This document shows positions 33,271-41,488 of a DNA stretch of 64,000 nucleotides, piece by piece. Source of the stretch: Fusibacter bizertensis (GTDB taxonomy: Bacteria > Bacillota > Clostridia > Peptostreptococcales > Acidaminobacteraceae); assembly GCF_029914245.1 (NCBI RefSeq), contig NZ_JARYZI010000013.1, forward strand, positions 43,747-107,746. Direction: 5' to 3'. A program made the translations under genes and the position numbers. Within the stretch, counting starts at the first letter, position 1. Each line of letters starts with the position of its first letter. The notes beneath the pieces are model-generated. The model worked only from the letters and a program-made list of their open reading frames with translations. It made no database searches and was not told where the DNA came from.

Positions 33271-33344
33271 ATGACAAATTTGTTTTTCAATATGACAACT
33301 TTATTTGTCATATCTATCGTATCACTGACAACTAAAGTTGTCAA
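33271..33344 (-). promoter_or_regulatory. XRE promoter with three TGACAA dyads
   Basis: Operators: ACAAATTTGT (33274-33283), ATGACAA-6-TTGTCAT (33292-33311) and the perfect TGACAACTAAAGTTGTCA (33326-33343). On the minus strand TTGACA (33339-33344) and TACGAT with 17-base spacing form the promoter, its -35 lying in the third operator. Confidence 0.7.
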
Positions 33345-33375
33345 CACTAATCAAAAAAATATCTTAAACAACAAA

Positions 33376-33446
33376 AAAAGGTGTCAGCCCAAAGTTCACC
33401 TCATTCCATTATTTGGAATAAGGCAAACTTTGACCTGACACCTTTT
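33376..33446. repeat. Palindromic element copy 10 (long-loop type, AAAG variant)
   Basis: AAAAGGTGTCAGCCCAAAGTT pairs imperfectly with AACTTTGACCTGACACC and TTTT; the centre ATTCCATTATTTGGAAT is identical to copy 9. The TAG stop of the ABC permease (33450-33452) begins within the GGC that follows. Confidence 0.88.
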
Positions 33447-33449
33447 AGC

Positions 33450-34274
33450 CTAAAACATCTCCAGTGCCCCACGCTTAACCGCAATTTTCTCCATAAAACT
33501 AAAGAGTAACACACCGACGAACATAAGTGCCATACCCACCAGTACCTCGCCGTATAGCAAGTTCATATGAGCTGATAACACCTCGCCCGCTTGAAGTGCA
33601 CGGCACAGCTCGATACTTCTCGTCAGTGGCATCGCATGACTGATAGTCTGAAGCCAGACGGGCATCCGTTCGATAGGGAAGTTTGCACCTGTTAGCCCCA
33701 GCATCGACATAGAAGCGATATTGAGGATGAGGTTGAGATCCCTTGAAAGAAGCCCAAGACAAGAGATAATCAGTCCAAAAGCCATGGCTGAGAAGGAGGC
33801 AACAAGTAATGCTAGTAAAAACGCAGGCCATGTGACAAGTGGAAGCGTAAACCCTAGAAAAATAGCACCAACGACAAACCCTAAAATCACAGCGAAAAGC
33901 CCATCAAAGATATGGAGAATCGCCCGTGGCAAAAAGATGCCGATGCGATCAGAAGGTGAGGCAATGAGTAGTTTCAAAGTGCCACTGTTTCTTTCCGCCG
34001 AAAGCTGGCTACCTACACCGAAAACCGCATTGAAATAAGTCATGACAAGCGCATTGCCGATAAGCCACTTAGACAAATCCGTATAGCCATATACATAGTT
34101 TGCCACCAAAGTGAAACAAAGCATCTGCATGATCGGCGACCCCAGGTTAACCATCAAGTATTGTTGCCAGTTCATCACACCAAAAAGCCCTTTATAAGAA
34201 AGCGTTGCCTTTCGTATGAGCCTTTTAAAAGGATCAGCCCATGCGACACGTAAAATAGTTGAATTTTTAGTCAT
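33450..34274 (-). CDS. ABC-2 type exporter permease (second)
   Basis: 274 aa, six transmembrane segments, ABC-2 superfamily. A conserved amphipathic region follows the second helix (SQLSAERNSGTLKLLIASPSDRIGIFLPRA, about 90-120), and FPIERMPVWLQTISHAMPLTRSIE (about 200-223) is the typical extracellular motif. Its ATG overlaps the preceding permease stop by one base. With the ATPase and sister permease it makes an efflux pump, probably for a drug or peptide. The operon is visibly richer in G+C than its AT-rich neighbours, hinting at separate origin. Confidence 0.87.
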   Translation of the reverse strand: MTKNSTILRVAWADPFKRLIRKATLSYKGLFGVMNWQQYLMVNLGSPIMQMLCFTLVANYVYGYTDLSKWLIGNALVMTYFNAVFGVGSQLSAERNSGTLKLLIASPSDRIGIFLPRAILHIFDGLFAVILGFVVGAIFLGFTLPLVTWPAFLLALLVASFSAMAFGLIISCLGLLSRDLNLILNIASMSMLGLTGANFPIERMPVWLQTISHAMPLTRSIELCRALQAGEVLSAHMNLLYGEVLVGMALMFVGVLLFSFMEKIAVKRGALEMF

Positions 34275-35056
34275 TAGTACACCTCCAAAGTTGCATCAAC
34301 ACGGCATTTTACATCGATGCGATTAAACATGACCACCGAGAATAACCCATAGATCAAAGTCAGTGAGATCAGTCCGTAGACATAAGGGAGCACCTGGGAC
34401 ACCTCGCCGCCAGCCACAGCAAAACGCAGAATTTTCACCGCCCAAGTAGGAGAGAAAGCATAAGATAACACCTGAACCGCTTTAGGTAACATCTCAAGTG
34501 GAAACAAAATCCCACATAAAATATACACGGGATACTCCATAAAATTCATCATCACACGCGCATTTCGAGAAAGCGTAAAAAGAGCTGCGAAAAGATATCC
34601 GATGGCAATTAGCGAGGCCGTCATCAAAGATAGTCCAATGCCGAGCCATAGCGGCTGTGCAATGACAAGGCTCTTATCAAAAAAGAGCGTCACCACCGTG
34701 ACACTGAGGCAGATGCTGAGAAATCCCCATATGGAGTTGCCGATAATTTTCCCAAGCACAATCCATTTAAAACCAGCAGGCGCAGCATAGATCGTTTCAA
34801 GCGTTCCATACCAGCGTTCACGGTGAATATCACTTGCTGAAGAAAAACAGATACTTGACCAAAAGGTTGAAAGACCACTGCCAAGTACTGCGTAAAGTGT
34901 AAAATCAACCGAAGACTTTTCAAGATAGATCATCCCAAGCAAAAGACCAAAGATGATCGGCTGAGCAATCACACAAAACCGAAACATAGGTCTTCCAATG
35001 GAAGTTTTAAACTGCTGAACTGCACTGCTCGTTAGGACATTAAACGTAGAAATCAT
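34274..35056 (-). CDS. ABC-2 type exporter permease (first)
   Basis: 260 aa, six transmembrane segments. The ABC-2 pattern is visible: SSASDIHRERWYGTLETIYAAPAGFKWIVLGK (about 72-104) and CGILFPLEMLPKAVQVLSYAFSPTWAVKILR (about 190-220). It pairs with the next gene, so the exporter uses two different permease subunits. Its start overlaps the ATPase stop by 4 bases. Confidence 0.87.
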   Translation of the reverse strand: MISTFNVLTSSAVQQFKTSIGRPMFRFCVIAQPIIFGLLLGMIYLEKSSVDFTLYAVLGSGLSTFWSSICFSSASDIHRERWYGTLETIYAAPAGFKWIVLGKIIGNSIWGFLSICLSVTVVTLFFDKSLVIAQPLWLGIGLSLMTASLIAIGYLFAALFTLSRNARVMMNFMEYPVYILCGILFPLEMLPKAVQVLSYAFSPTWAVKILRFAVAGGEVSQVLPYVYGLISLTLIYGLFSVVMFNRIDVKCRVDATLEVY

Positions 35057-35871
35057 GATGCCACCTCACCATTAACAAGCTGAACATACACATCTTCAAG
35101 GCTTGCATTTGCCGTATTCGCTTTTGATTTTAGCCCTTCTACTGTATCAAGTGCCACCATTTCACCACCGCTGATGATGGCGATACGGTCGCAAAGTTCA
35201 TCCGCTTCTTGCATATAATGTGTCGTCAAAAGCACCGTTTTCCCCTGTGCGGAGATATCGCGAATCATTTGCTTAAGCGCACGTGCTCCAACAGGATCAA
35301 GCCCTAAACTCGGTTCGTCAAGAAAGATGATCTCAGGGTTATTGAGTAAAGCCCGTGCAATCTGTAGCCGTTGCTTCATCCCCTTTGAGTAAGTCTCAAC
35401 TTTATGTTTTCTCACATCAGATAAACCCACTTGATCAAACAACCGATTGAGTAGTTCGGGTTGCTTAGCTCTTGGAATCTTGTAGATATCTGCAAAATAC
35501 TTTAAATTGTCCTCACCACTTAAGCGCCAGTACAAACTGCGTTCACCGCCAAAGATAAAATTAATCCGCGGTCTAATTTTTTTCTCCTCGCCAAAAGCAT
35601 CGCATCCAAAAACCTTAGCTTCGCCAGAAGTGGGGGCGAGTAGCGTCGTCAAAATCTTGATCGTCGTAGTTTTCCCAGCACCATTTGGCCCAAGTAATCC
35701 AAATATCTCACCAGGGTAGATCTCAAACGAGATCCCTTTAAGTGCCTCAACGGATTTTTTCTCTTGATTGAGTAACCCAACCTTCGTTTGGTAGGTTCTC
35801 TTTAAATCCTTCACAGAAATAACAGGCAATTTACCTATATGTAGTTCCCTTTTAGTGCTACTTTGTGACAT
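35053..35871 (-). CDS. ABC exporter ATP-binding protein
   Basis: 272-aa ATPase of the DrrA/CcmA-type exporter group: Walker A GPNGAGKTT (about 60-68), Q-loop INFIFGGERSLYWRLSG, signature YSKGMKQR (about 162-169), Walker B IIFLDEPSLGLDP, switch LTTHYMQEADELCDR. Such proteins with ABC-2 permeases export drugs, lantibiotics or polysaccharide. First gene of the three-gene operon, downstream of tandem palindromic operators. Confidence 0.92.
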   Translation of the reverse strand: MSQSSTKRELHIGKLPVISVKDLKRTYQTKVGLLNQEKKSVEALKGISFEIYPGEIFGLLGPNGAGKTTTIKILTTLLAPTSGEAKVFGCDAFGEEKKIRPRINFIFGGERSLYWRLSGEDNLKYFADIYKIPRAKQPELLNRLFDQVGLSDVRKHKVETYSKGMKQRLQIARALLNNPEIIFLDEPSLGLDPVGARALKQMIRDISAQGKTVLLTTHYMQEADELCDRIAIISGGEMVALDTVEGLKSKANTANASLEDVYVQLVNGEVAS

Positions 35872-35936
35872 TCCAAATCCCCCTTAAAGTGTTAAATTAC
35901 ATAAGTAGTTTTAGCGATTTTGTTAATCGATAGCAT

Positions 35937-35998
35937 ATTAGACACTCGTCTAATTAGATGTTCATCTAATATTACATCAACACCATATTTTTTGTCAA
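35937..35998 (-). promoter_or_regulatory. Promoter with tandem operators of the ABC exporter
   Basis: Minus strand: TTGACA (35993-35998), 18-base spacer, TAATAT (35969-35974). Immediately downstream are two tandem 18-bp dyads, ATTAGATG-tt-CATCTAAT (35953-35970, perfect) and ATTAGACACTCGTCTAAT (35937-35954, one mismatch), overlapping by two bases. They share the consensus ATTAGAY...RTCTAAT. Confidence 0.72.
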
Positions 35999-36107
35999 TA
36001 TAAAAATCATATCTTCAGTGTAAAATAAGAGGTCATCTATTGATCTTCGTGTAATACAAGCCGGTTGCGAAAAAATAAAAACCCCAAACAATAAAGTTTG
36101 AGGTTAT

Positions 36108-37118
36108 CTAAATCTCTTTATCCATATGAAAGTAACGGTTGAGGTCTAATTGAAGTGACCGCACGCGCTGATAATTGGTACTAAAATACTTGATTTGTTT
36201 CACCTGCTCCATATTGATCAGCCCTTGCTGTCTAAGGGCGTCAAGGTGATGGGAAACCGTTGCAGTAGTGAGGCTGAGCGCATCAGCGATCTCTTTACCA
36301 TACATAGGTTTCATATAAAGCATCTTCAGAATCTTCAGCCTTGTGGGATCACCTATGATTTTAAGTCGCTCCGAAAGGACATCGGGATTAAGGTCTTCGC
36401 CGTTGTTTTTCCTAAGGAGAGAATGCACATAGATCATCTTTTCACCATTCATCAGCCTAAGTCTGTAGGGGCTTAAAAAATAAGTGATGAGAAATTCATA
36501 TTCCTGATAGTCCGCAATATTCCAAAACGGTTTTCCCATTTGCTCCTGAGCAAAAGAGAGTGGATGTCGATAGAGCATCCCTTCCTTAAAAGATGCAATG
36601 ACCTCTTCATACTGCCCAGATGCCTTTATTTCAGCAATCTTGAGATTAAACGCAGGATGTGCATCGATTTCAAAAATGATCGCTTTAAACCCTTCAAAGA
36701 CCTCTTTCAAATTTGAAAAATGCAAAGCCATGACCGGATCAATCTTCAAACCCTTAAGGCAATTTTCCATGGCAGTGATATCTTTAAGCGCAACATTCGC
36801 TTCAGCTTCATCTATTTCTGAACCTAGAAAGGTAACAAGTGAAAGTGTTGGCGAAAGCGCATCAAGTGCATCAAAAAATACTGAAACAGAGTCCCTTTCA
36901 GCGATAGGAATCGCAAATTCAAGCCAATTAAAATGAAAAAAGGGATGCGGCGCAAAAGTATCTATAAAATTTTGGTGGTGATTTACAATATCATCAAAAG
37001 GCGCAAGGTCAAGCGTGCCGCTATGCGCATCAGGCTGTAGCAAAGCAACCATCAAAGAAATCGCTTCAAACACGCGACTGGTTCCGATTTTAAGGACATG
37101 ATCAAACTTAACTTTCAT
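36108..37118 (-). CDS. ArsR-type regulator with N-terminal sensor domain
   Basis: 336 aa. The C-terminal winged helix (about 255-325) reads LKIIGDPTRLKILKMLYMKPMYGKEIADALSLTTATVSHHLDALRQQGLI, a clear ArsR fold. The N-terminal 240 residues form a helical effector domain (DUF5937-like) rather than a metal site. It is encoded just upstream of and in line with the ABC exporter, whose promoter has tandem dyads, so it is the likely regulator, perhaps sensing the exported compound. No CxC metal-binding pair is seen. Confidence 0.82.
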   Translation of the reverse strand: MKVKFDHVLKIGTSRVFEAISLMVALLQPDAHSGTLDLAPFDDIVNHHQNFIDTFAPHPFFHFNWLEFAIPIAERDSVSVFFDALDALSPTLSLVTFLGSEIDEAEANVALKDITAMENCLKGLKIDPVMALHFSNLKEVFEGFKAIIFEIDAHPAFNLKIAEIKASGQYEEVIASFKEGMLYRHPLSFAQEQMGKPFWNIADYQEYEFLITYFLSPYRLRLMNGEKMIYVHSLLRKNNGEDLNPDVLSERLKIIGDPTRLKILKMLYMKPMYGKEIADALSLTTATVSHHLDALRQQGLINMEQVKQIKYFSTNYQRVRSLQLDLNRYFHMDKEI

Positions 37119-37171
37119 AGCTGCCTCCTTTCACATAACATCATAACGTGTTTACTCAAAATTGACAAGAT

Positions 37172-37233
37172 GGCTAAAAGGTGTCAGGTCATAGTTAGCC
37201 TTTTAGCTAACTATGACCTGACACCTTTTAGCC
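37172..37233. repeat. Palindromic element copy 11 (short-loop type)
   Basis: GGCTAAAAGGTGTCAGG mirrors to CCTGACACCTTTTAGCC; inner TTAGCC-ttttA-GCTAA. The minus-strand TAA at 37228-37230 is the stop of the HD gene, whose C-terminal Gly codon is the element's GGC. Confidence 0.93.
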
Positions 37234-37869
37234 TAACTCATACTGATAGTCTGCTATAAATCTTTCAATAACACCTATGCGCTCATTGTAAAATCTTAAA
37301 CCGGTTTCAGTTTGGAGATATTCTCTACGATTAGCAATATACCCATGGTATTCTTTAATTTTCTCAAGGATTGATCGATAAGACACTGTAGGTTCATATG
37401 AAGCACTAATGATATCCCATGTGACACTAAGAGCGCCAACTTCATCGAGTATATCTGCATCCATAACAATCAGACTCTCTATGTTAAATTGCGCTTTGTC
37501 AGCACTTCTATTGTTATGCATTTCAATGGCTTGAAGCGTTTTTTCAAGTTTAGTTTCATCGTAATGATGCGCAAGAAGATAGGGCTTGGCAAGTTGCCTG
37601 CTAATAATAGCATGGTTAATGTGTTCATCCCAACCAATATCATGGCATATCGCTGCGACTTCTATAGTTTCTAAATCGCCCCCTTCCAGTGCTTGTATCC
37701 TTCTAGCCCACGAAAGTACACGTAGCGTATGCAGATAACGGTCTCTAAAAGGATAGCGATTTGGCCTTTCTATTTCTTGTATCGATTTTTCTGCAAATTG
37801 TTTTAAGGCTTCAAGGTCTAAAGAATAGTGAATAGAGTTGCTGTTTTTTGTATCGTGAACGTGTGTCAT
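37228..37869 (-). CDS. HD domain protein (phosphohydrolase-like)
   Basis: 213 aa with an HD superfamily metal site: H in RYLHTLRVLSWA (about residue 47), the HD pair in VAAICHDIGWDEHINH (about 74-75), a later H in QAIEMHNNRS and D in VMDADILDEVGA (about 138). The order H...HD...H...D matches small HD phosphohydrolases of nucleotides. AAGGAGATC precedes the ATG. Substrate unknown. The last codon and stop come from element copy 11. Confidence 0.85.
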   Translation of the reverse strand: MTHVHDTKNSNSIHYSLDLEALKQFAEKSIQEIERPNRYPFRDRYLHTLRVLSWARRIQALEGGDLETIEVAAICHDIGWDEHINHAIISRQLAKPYLLAHHYDETKLEKTLQAIEMHNNRSADKAQFNIESLIVMDADILDEVGALSVTWDIISASYEPTVSYRSILEKIKEYHGYIANRREYLQTETGLRFYNERIGVIERFIADYQYELG

Positions 37870-37926
37870 AAGATCTCCTTATCAATATTTGATGCGTTTG
37901 GTAGTCTAATTTGTGTATGGTGACTT

Positions 37927-38409
37927 TTATAATATCAATTGCCAGTATGAAGTCTCTAACCATTGGTCATTCTTAAAGCCAACTTCTTTAAAAGTAGCTA
38001 CTTTCTCAAATCCAAACTTCTCGTGTAATTTGGAGCTAGCAGGGTTTGACTCTGCTACGCCTCCGATAACGGTATGTACGCCTTGGATTTTTAATTGATC
38101 AATTAATGAACGGTACAGAATAGTTCCGATACCTTTTCCTTTTTGATCATGTCTCATATAAACCGAAGATTCAACAGAAAAACGATAAGCACTTCGTGCG
38201 CGCCACTTACTTGCATAAGCATAGCCGATGATGATGCCATTTTCTTCATAGACAATCCATGGAAGTGTAGTGATAACATTGTTTATGCGTTCAGCCATTT
38301 CAGCTGCTGTTACAGCGCTTTCTTCGAAAGAAACGGTAGTATTTAGCACATAATAATTGTAAATATCGCAAATTTGATTTGCATCTGCTATAGTTGCTTT
38401 TCTAATCAT
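37927..38409 (-). CDS. GNAT acetyltransferase (phosphinothricin/methionine sulfoximine type)
   Basis: 160-aa GNAT enzyme similar to the PAT/MnaT group: start IRKATIADANQICDIYNYYVLNTTVSFEE (2-30), then WIVYEENGIIIGYAYASKWRARSAYRFSVESSVYM and the acetyl-CoA loop KGKGIGTILYRSLID (about 90-104), then GGVAESNPASSKLHEKFGFEKVATFKEVGFK. These enzymes acetylate the amino group of phosphinothricin, methionine sulfoximine or related amino acids. Exact substrate not determinable. Confidence 0.86.
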   Translation of the reverse strand: MIRKATIADANQICDIYNYYVLNTTVSFEESAVTAAEMAERINNVITTLPWIVYEENGIIIGYAYASKWRARSAYRFSVESSVYMRHDQKGKGIGTILYRSLIDQLKIQGVHTVIGGVAESNPASSKLHEKFGFEKVATFKEVGFKNDQWLETSYWQLIL

Positions 38410-38509
38410 CCGTACCTCACTTTAAAATTTATTATTTAAACTTTAGATATATGATGTGGTGGTATAAGAACTTTGGTATCACATAAAAACTTTTAAAGTA
38501 AAACCAATG

Positions 38510-38950
38510 TTATATAAGTGAGAATGGGTGCCCTTTCACAAACTCTACAAGATCCCAAAGGTTGCCGTATAAGTCTTCAAAGACAGCAACAGTACCATAA
38601 TCAGTCACCTTAGGTTCGCGTATGAAATGGATATCCTTTAATAGCATTTCTTTATAATCTCTCCAAAAATCATCCGTAGAAAGGAACATAAAAACCCGTC
38701 CTCCAGCTTGATTGCCAATAAATGCTTCTTGCTCAGGAGAAGAAGCTCTAGCAAGTAATAATGCAGTTTTATTAGCTTTTGTGTTTGCGTTTTCTGTTTT
38801 ACTAGGTGGTGCAACCACAACCCACCTTTTATCTTGTTCAGGTTGATAAGTATCTTCGACTAAAGTAAAATGAAGCTTTTCAGTATAAAATGCAATGGCT
38901 TCATCATAATCTTTAACCACGAGTGCCATATGTGCAATAGATTGATTCAT
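38510..38950 (-). CDS. VOC family (glyoxalase-like) protein
   Basis: 146 aa, two βαβββ modules of the vicinal oxygen chelate fold. Start MALVVKDYDEAIAFYTEKLHFTLVED (8-33) and end TVAVFEDLYGNLWDLVEF (about 121-138) are diagnostic, with metal-ligand positions His7 and Glu near the end. Proteins of this type act on methylglyoxal adducts or bind antibiotics. Stand-alone gene; substrate unknown. Confidence 0.87.
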   Translation of the reverse strand: MNQSIAHMALVVKDYDEAIAFYTEKLHFTLVEDTYQPEQDKRWVVVAPPSKTENANTKANKTALLLARASSPEQEAFIGNQAGGRVFMFLSTDDFWRDYKEMLLKDIHFIREPKVTDYGTVAVFEDLYGNLWDLVEFVKGHPFSLI

Positions 38951-39194
38951 AATTTTAGAGAACTCCTTTCATGATCAAAGCCCAAGCCGACAGCCGTATG
39001 AAGCCCGAGGACTATAAATTATATTCGACAAAGAAAACTAAATTCCTTTATACAAAAAACTAATAACTAAAAACTAATAACTAATAAGCTATAAATAGAT
39101 AGAGGATGAATTTTATTAATTCTAGATTTAGAGAATTGATGTTAAACTATATTTGTTGGGGTGAAATAGCAGGTGAAGTTAAAGGAAGTATGAT

Positions 39195-39704
39195 ATGAAA
39201 ATTGCTTTTTTAGATCGAGATGGTACGATAAATAAAGATTATCCAGATAAAGATTGGAAAGACCGAACAGTACCTGAGATTTTAGAAGGTTCAATTGAAG
39301 GTTTGTTATTACTTCGGGAGTTAGGGTACGAAATTATCATCGTGACAAATCAATATATTATAAACGAGGGAATCATCACGATAACGCAGTATCATGATTT
39401 TCAACATAATTTACTAAAGTTGTTGAAATCAAATAATATAGAAATCTTAGATACTTTTTATTGTCCGCATACGGATGCAGATAGATGTAACTGTAAAAAA
39501 CCCAAAACAGGATTAATTGATATAGCACTTAAAAAGTACCCAAATATTGATTTACCAAGTTCAGTGTACATAGGTGATTCTATTTGTGATCAGGAGCTTG
39601 CGTTCCAATTTGAACTAAAATTTTTCGAAATAAATGGCCATCATTTCAATACTTATTATCATTCAATAAATGAAGTTGTTTTAACTAATAGGGAGTTTTT
39701 ATAA
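39195..39704 (+). CDS. HAD-IIIA phosphatase (heptose bisphosphatase-like)
   Basis: 169-aa HAD hydrolase. The nucleophile motif is FLDRDGTIN (residues 5-13), followed by IIIVTNQ (motif II, about 48), the zinc-binding loop C-P-H-T-D-A-D-R-C-N-C (about 93-103) and KPKTG, then YIGDSICDQELA (motif IV, about 122). The zinc loop and size match GmhB-type D-glycero-D-manno-heptose-1,7-bisphosphate 7-phosphatases. Its end directly abuts a truncated methyltransferase, suggesting a deletion junction. Confidence 0.85.
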   Translation: MKIAFLDRDGTINKDYPDKDWKDRTVPEILEGSIEGLLLLRELGYEIIIVTNQYIINEGIITITQYHDFQHNLLKLLKSNNIEILDTFYCPHTDADRCNCKKPKTGLIDIALKKYPNIDLPSSVYIGDSICDQELAFQFELKFFEINGHHFNTYYHSINEVVLTNREFL

Positions 39705-40171
39705 CCACTGGGATAGAATTTGATGAAAAGCAAATCGAGAAAGCTGAGATTTTCTCTTCGGAAAATGATCTAGTGCTTGGCATTGTAAAGGGCGATATGA
39801 CAGAGCTTAAATTCGATGATGATAGCTTTGATTTTGTGTATTCTTATAATTCTGTGTTCCATATGAAAAAAGTTCAAATTGCTCAAGCGATAAATGAGAT
39901 GAAACGAGTTCTAAAGCCAAACGGGTTACTATTTCTTAATTTCCTGTCGATAGATGATTTTAGATGTGGAGAAGGACCTAATCTAGGTAATCACCAATAT
40001 GAGCAAATGGATGATAAACCTGTTATACATTCATATTTTACTTATGATGAAGCAGAGCAGTATTTTGATGACATGGAATTTGTTGTTAAAGAGCGCAGAA
40101 TAATTGAACGAATATATGAAGGCGAGCGCATCAAACAAGGGTTTATAGATTATATAACACGTAAAAGATAA
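39692..40171 (+). pseudogene. SAM methyltransferase, 5'-truncated
   Basis: The frame open from 39692 to the stop at 40171 reads ...TTGIEFDEKQIEKAEIFSSEN, LVLGIVKGDMTELKFDDDSFDFVYSYNSVFHM and VLKPNGLLFLNFLSIDD. This is the core of a class I SAM-dependent methyltransferase from the acidic loop after motif I onward. The N-terminal 45 or so residues with motif I (the SAM-binding glycine loop) and a start codon are missing; the first possible start (GTG 39773) would remove even more. It begins inside the end of the HAD gene, so the 5' part was deleted. It would not bind SAM normally. Confidence 0.75.
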
Positions 40172-40178
40172 ACAATTC

Positions 40179-40271
40179 TTGAAAATAGGTATAGAGCAAC
40201 AGAAACAGTATATTTCAAAATGGGAATCTCGACATACAAACGAGCGTTTCACAATTCAATCCATCTTTTAA
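40179..40271 (+). pseudogene. Possible HTH-protein remnant
   Basis: An open stretch from 40179 reads LKIGIEQQKQYISKWESRHTN, which resembles the recognition helix of XRE-type proteins (…ISKWE…), then stops at 40269-40271. No start or N-terminal helix-turn-helix part is present. The match is short and could be chance. Confidence 0.3.
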
Positions 40272-40488
40272 AAATTAACGAATACCTTTATATAATTAAT
40301 GAATAAAACTATAAATTTAACGATTATCATTAAAAATCATTGACTTTCATGATTGTTAATATTACACTGTTTTTAAACCAAATAGATTAAGCTATAAAGT
40401 TTGGTGATAAAGTAGCGGAAAATTCGCATACTATGCTTTTTACCTAAGTTGATAATGAGCGAATAAGACAAAAAATGAGAGGTGCTTT
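40272..40488. other. Intergenic region before DUF2975-XRE pair
   Basis: AT-rich. It contains TTGACT (near 40341) and TACACT with 17-base spacing as a possible promoter, and an imperfect dyad TTAACGATTATCAT ... ATGATTGTTAAT around it that loosely resembles a Fur or repressor site. Confidence 0.4.
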
Positions 40489-41109
40489 ATGAGTGAAGAA
40501 CAATTATTTACAAAAAAAGCAAAAACGCTGAAAATCATATTCTTACTAATTTTTATAGGAATATCGCTTCAAACTGCATATGGGTTTATCTTTCCGGTTA
40601 TGCAAGTATTTGGCTTAACAGAAGGATATACATATAATATTTCATATGATGGCACATCACCAGAATCTGCGCTTTCAACCACAATTAGAGCGGATGCACT
40701 ACCTTATATACACTTGTCGCGTGATATACTTATACCGAAAACTACTTATAAGTATTCAGAAGGTGCACTTTTTTCAAGAATAGTAGTAATTAGTACTATT
40801 TTTAGACTTCCAACTTTACTTGTATTATGGTTAACGTATAGTTTGTTCAGAGAAATTGCCAAAAGTAGTACACCCTTCACAAAGGAAATCTACAGAAAAC
40901 TGAGTTTTTTAGGGTTTGTATTGATACTGATAGGGATTTTCAATAATGCGCTTTGGAGTACTGTTTTAAATACTGTTATAACAGGAAGTCTTATACTTCG
41001 TTTTAACATTAACTTTTATCTCATACTAATGGGTTTTATCATCTATGTGGTATCAGAAATTTTACAGTATGGCACATATCTACAAACTGAAATGGACACA
41101 TTATTATAA
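40489..41109 (+). CDS. DUF2975 family membrane protein
   Basis: 206 aa with four transmembrane segments (about 14-34, 100-120, 138-158 and 170-192). The large external loop between helices 1 and 2 and the segment PFTKEIYRKLSFLGFVLILIGIFNNALW are typical of DUF2975. It precedes a small XRE regulator by 11 bases, the usual pairing. Function unknown. GAGAGGTGC precedes the ATG. Confidence 0.82.
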   Translation: MSEEQLFTKKAKTLKIIFLLIFIGISLQTAYGFIFPVMQVFGLTEGYTYNISYDGTSPESALSTTIRADALPYIHLSRDILIPKTTYKYSEGALFSRIVVISTIFRLPTLLVLWLTYSLFREIAKSSTPFTKEIYRKLSFLGFVLILIGIFNNALWSTVLNTVITGSLILRFNINFYLILMGFIIYVVSEILQYGTYLQTEMDTLL

Positions 41110-41120
41110 AAGGAGTTTTT

Positions 41121-41360
41121 ATGGCAATTATACTAAGGCTTGACCGAGTGATGGCAGATCGCAAAGTTTCTTTAAATGGGCTTAGCAATGCGATAGGTAT
41201 CTCAAACGTCAACCTATCCAATATAAAAACAGGTAAAGTAAAGGCGATTCGCTTTTCAACGCTAAATGAAATCTGCAAGTTTTTAAAATGCCAACCAGGC
41301 GACTTGCTCGAATATGTGGATGATGAAGCAGTAGATGAACAAGATGTACATGTAATTTAG
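41121..41360 (+). CDS. XRE-family regulator paired with DUF2975
   Basis: 79 aa. Opening AIILRLDRVMADRKVSLNGLSNAIGISNVNLSNIKTGKVKAIRFSTLNEICKFLKCQPGDLLEY is the YozG-like Cro/C1 fold (residues 2-66), with an acidic tail. AAAGGAG precedes the ATG. It is probably a repressor of its own operon with the DUF2975 protein. Confidence 0.9.
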   Translation: MAIILRLDRVMADRKVSLNGLSNAIGISNVNLSNIKTGKVKAIRFSTLNEICKFLKCQPGDLLEYVDDEAVDEQDVHVI

Positions 41361-41378
41361 TGATGAATACTACAAAAA

Positions 41379-41423
41379 AAGGTATCAGTCTAAGACCATT
41401 ATATAATCTTAGGCTGATACCTT
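41379..41423. terminator. Bidirectional terminator
   Basis: AAGGTATCAGTCTAAGA pairs with TCTTAGGCTGATACCTT (one mismatch), flanked by A-run and T-rich sequence. It is built like the palindromic element family but the stem sequence differs beyond GGTxTCAG, so it is listed as an ordinary terminator. Confidence 0.82.
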
Positions 41424-41488
41424 CATTTCTGTGTAATTTTATTTTTAATAAGACAGTTCAAAAAGAACTGATCTAGAATTCAACTAAA

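Noticed and set aside
38951..39194. Possible mobile element remnant around AACTAATAACTA repeats
   Set aside because: Only a short AT-rich simple repeat is seen; no terminal repeats or transposase fragments.
40320..40370. Fur box upstream of DUF2975
   Set aside because: The dyad is imperfect and the genes have no iron link; mentioned only as a possible repressor site.
41379..41423. Hairpin GGTATCAGTCTAAGA as another family member
   Set aside because: Only GGTxTCAG is shared; the rest of the stem and the centre differ, so it is kept as an ordinary terminator.
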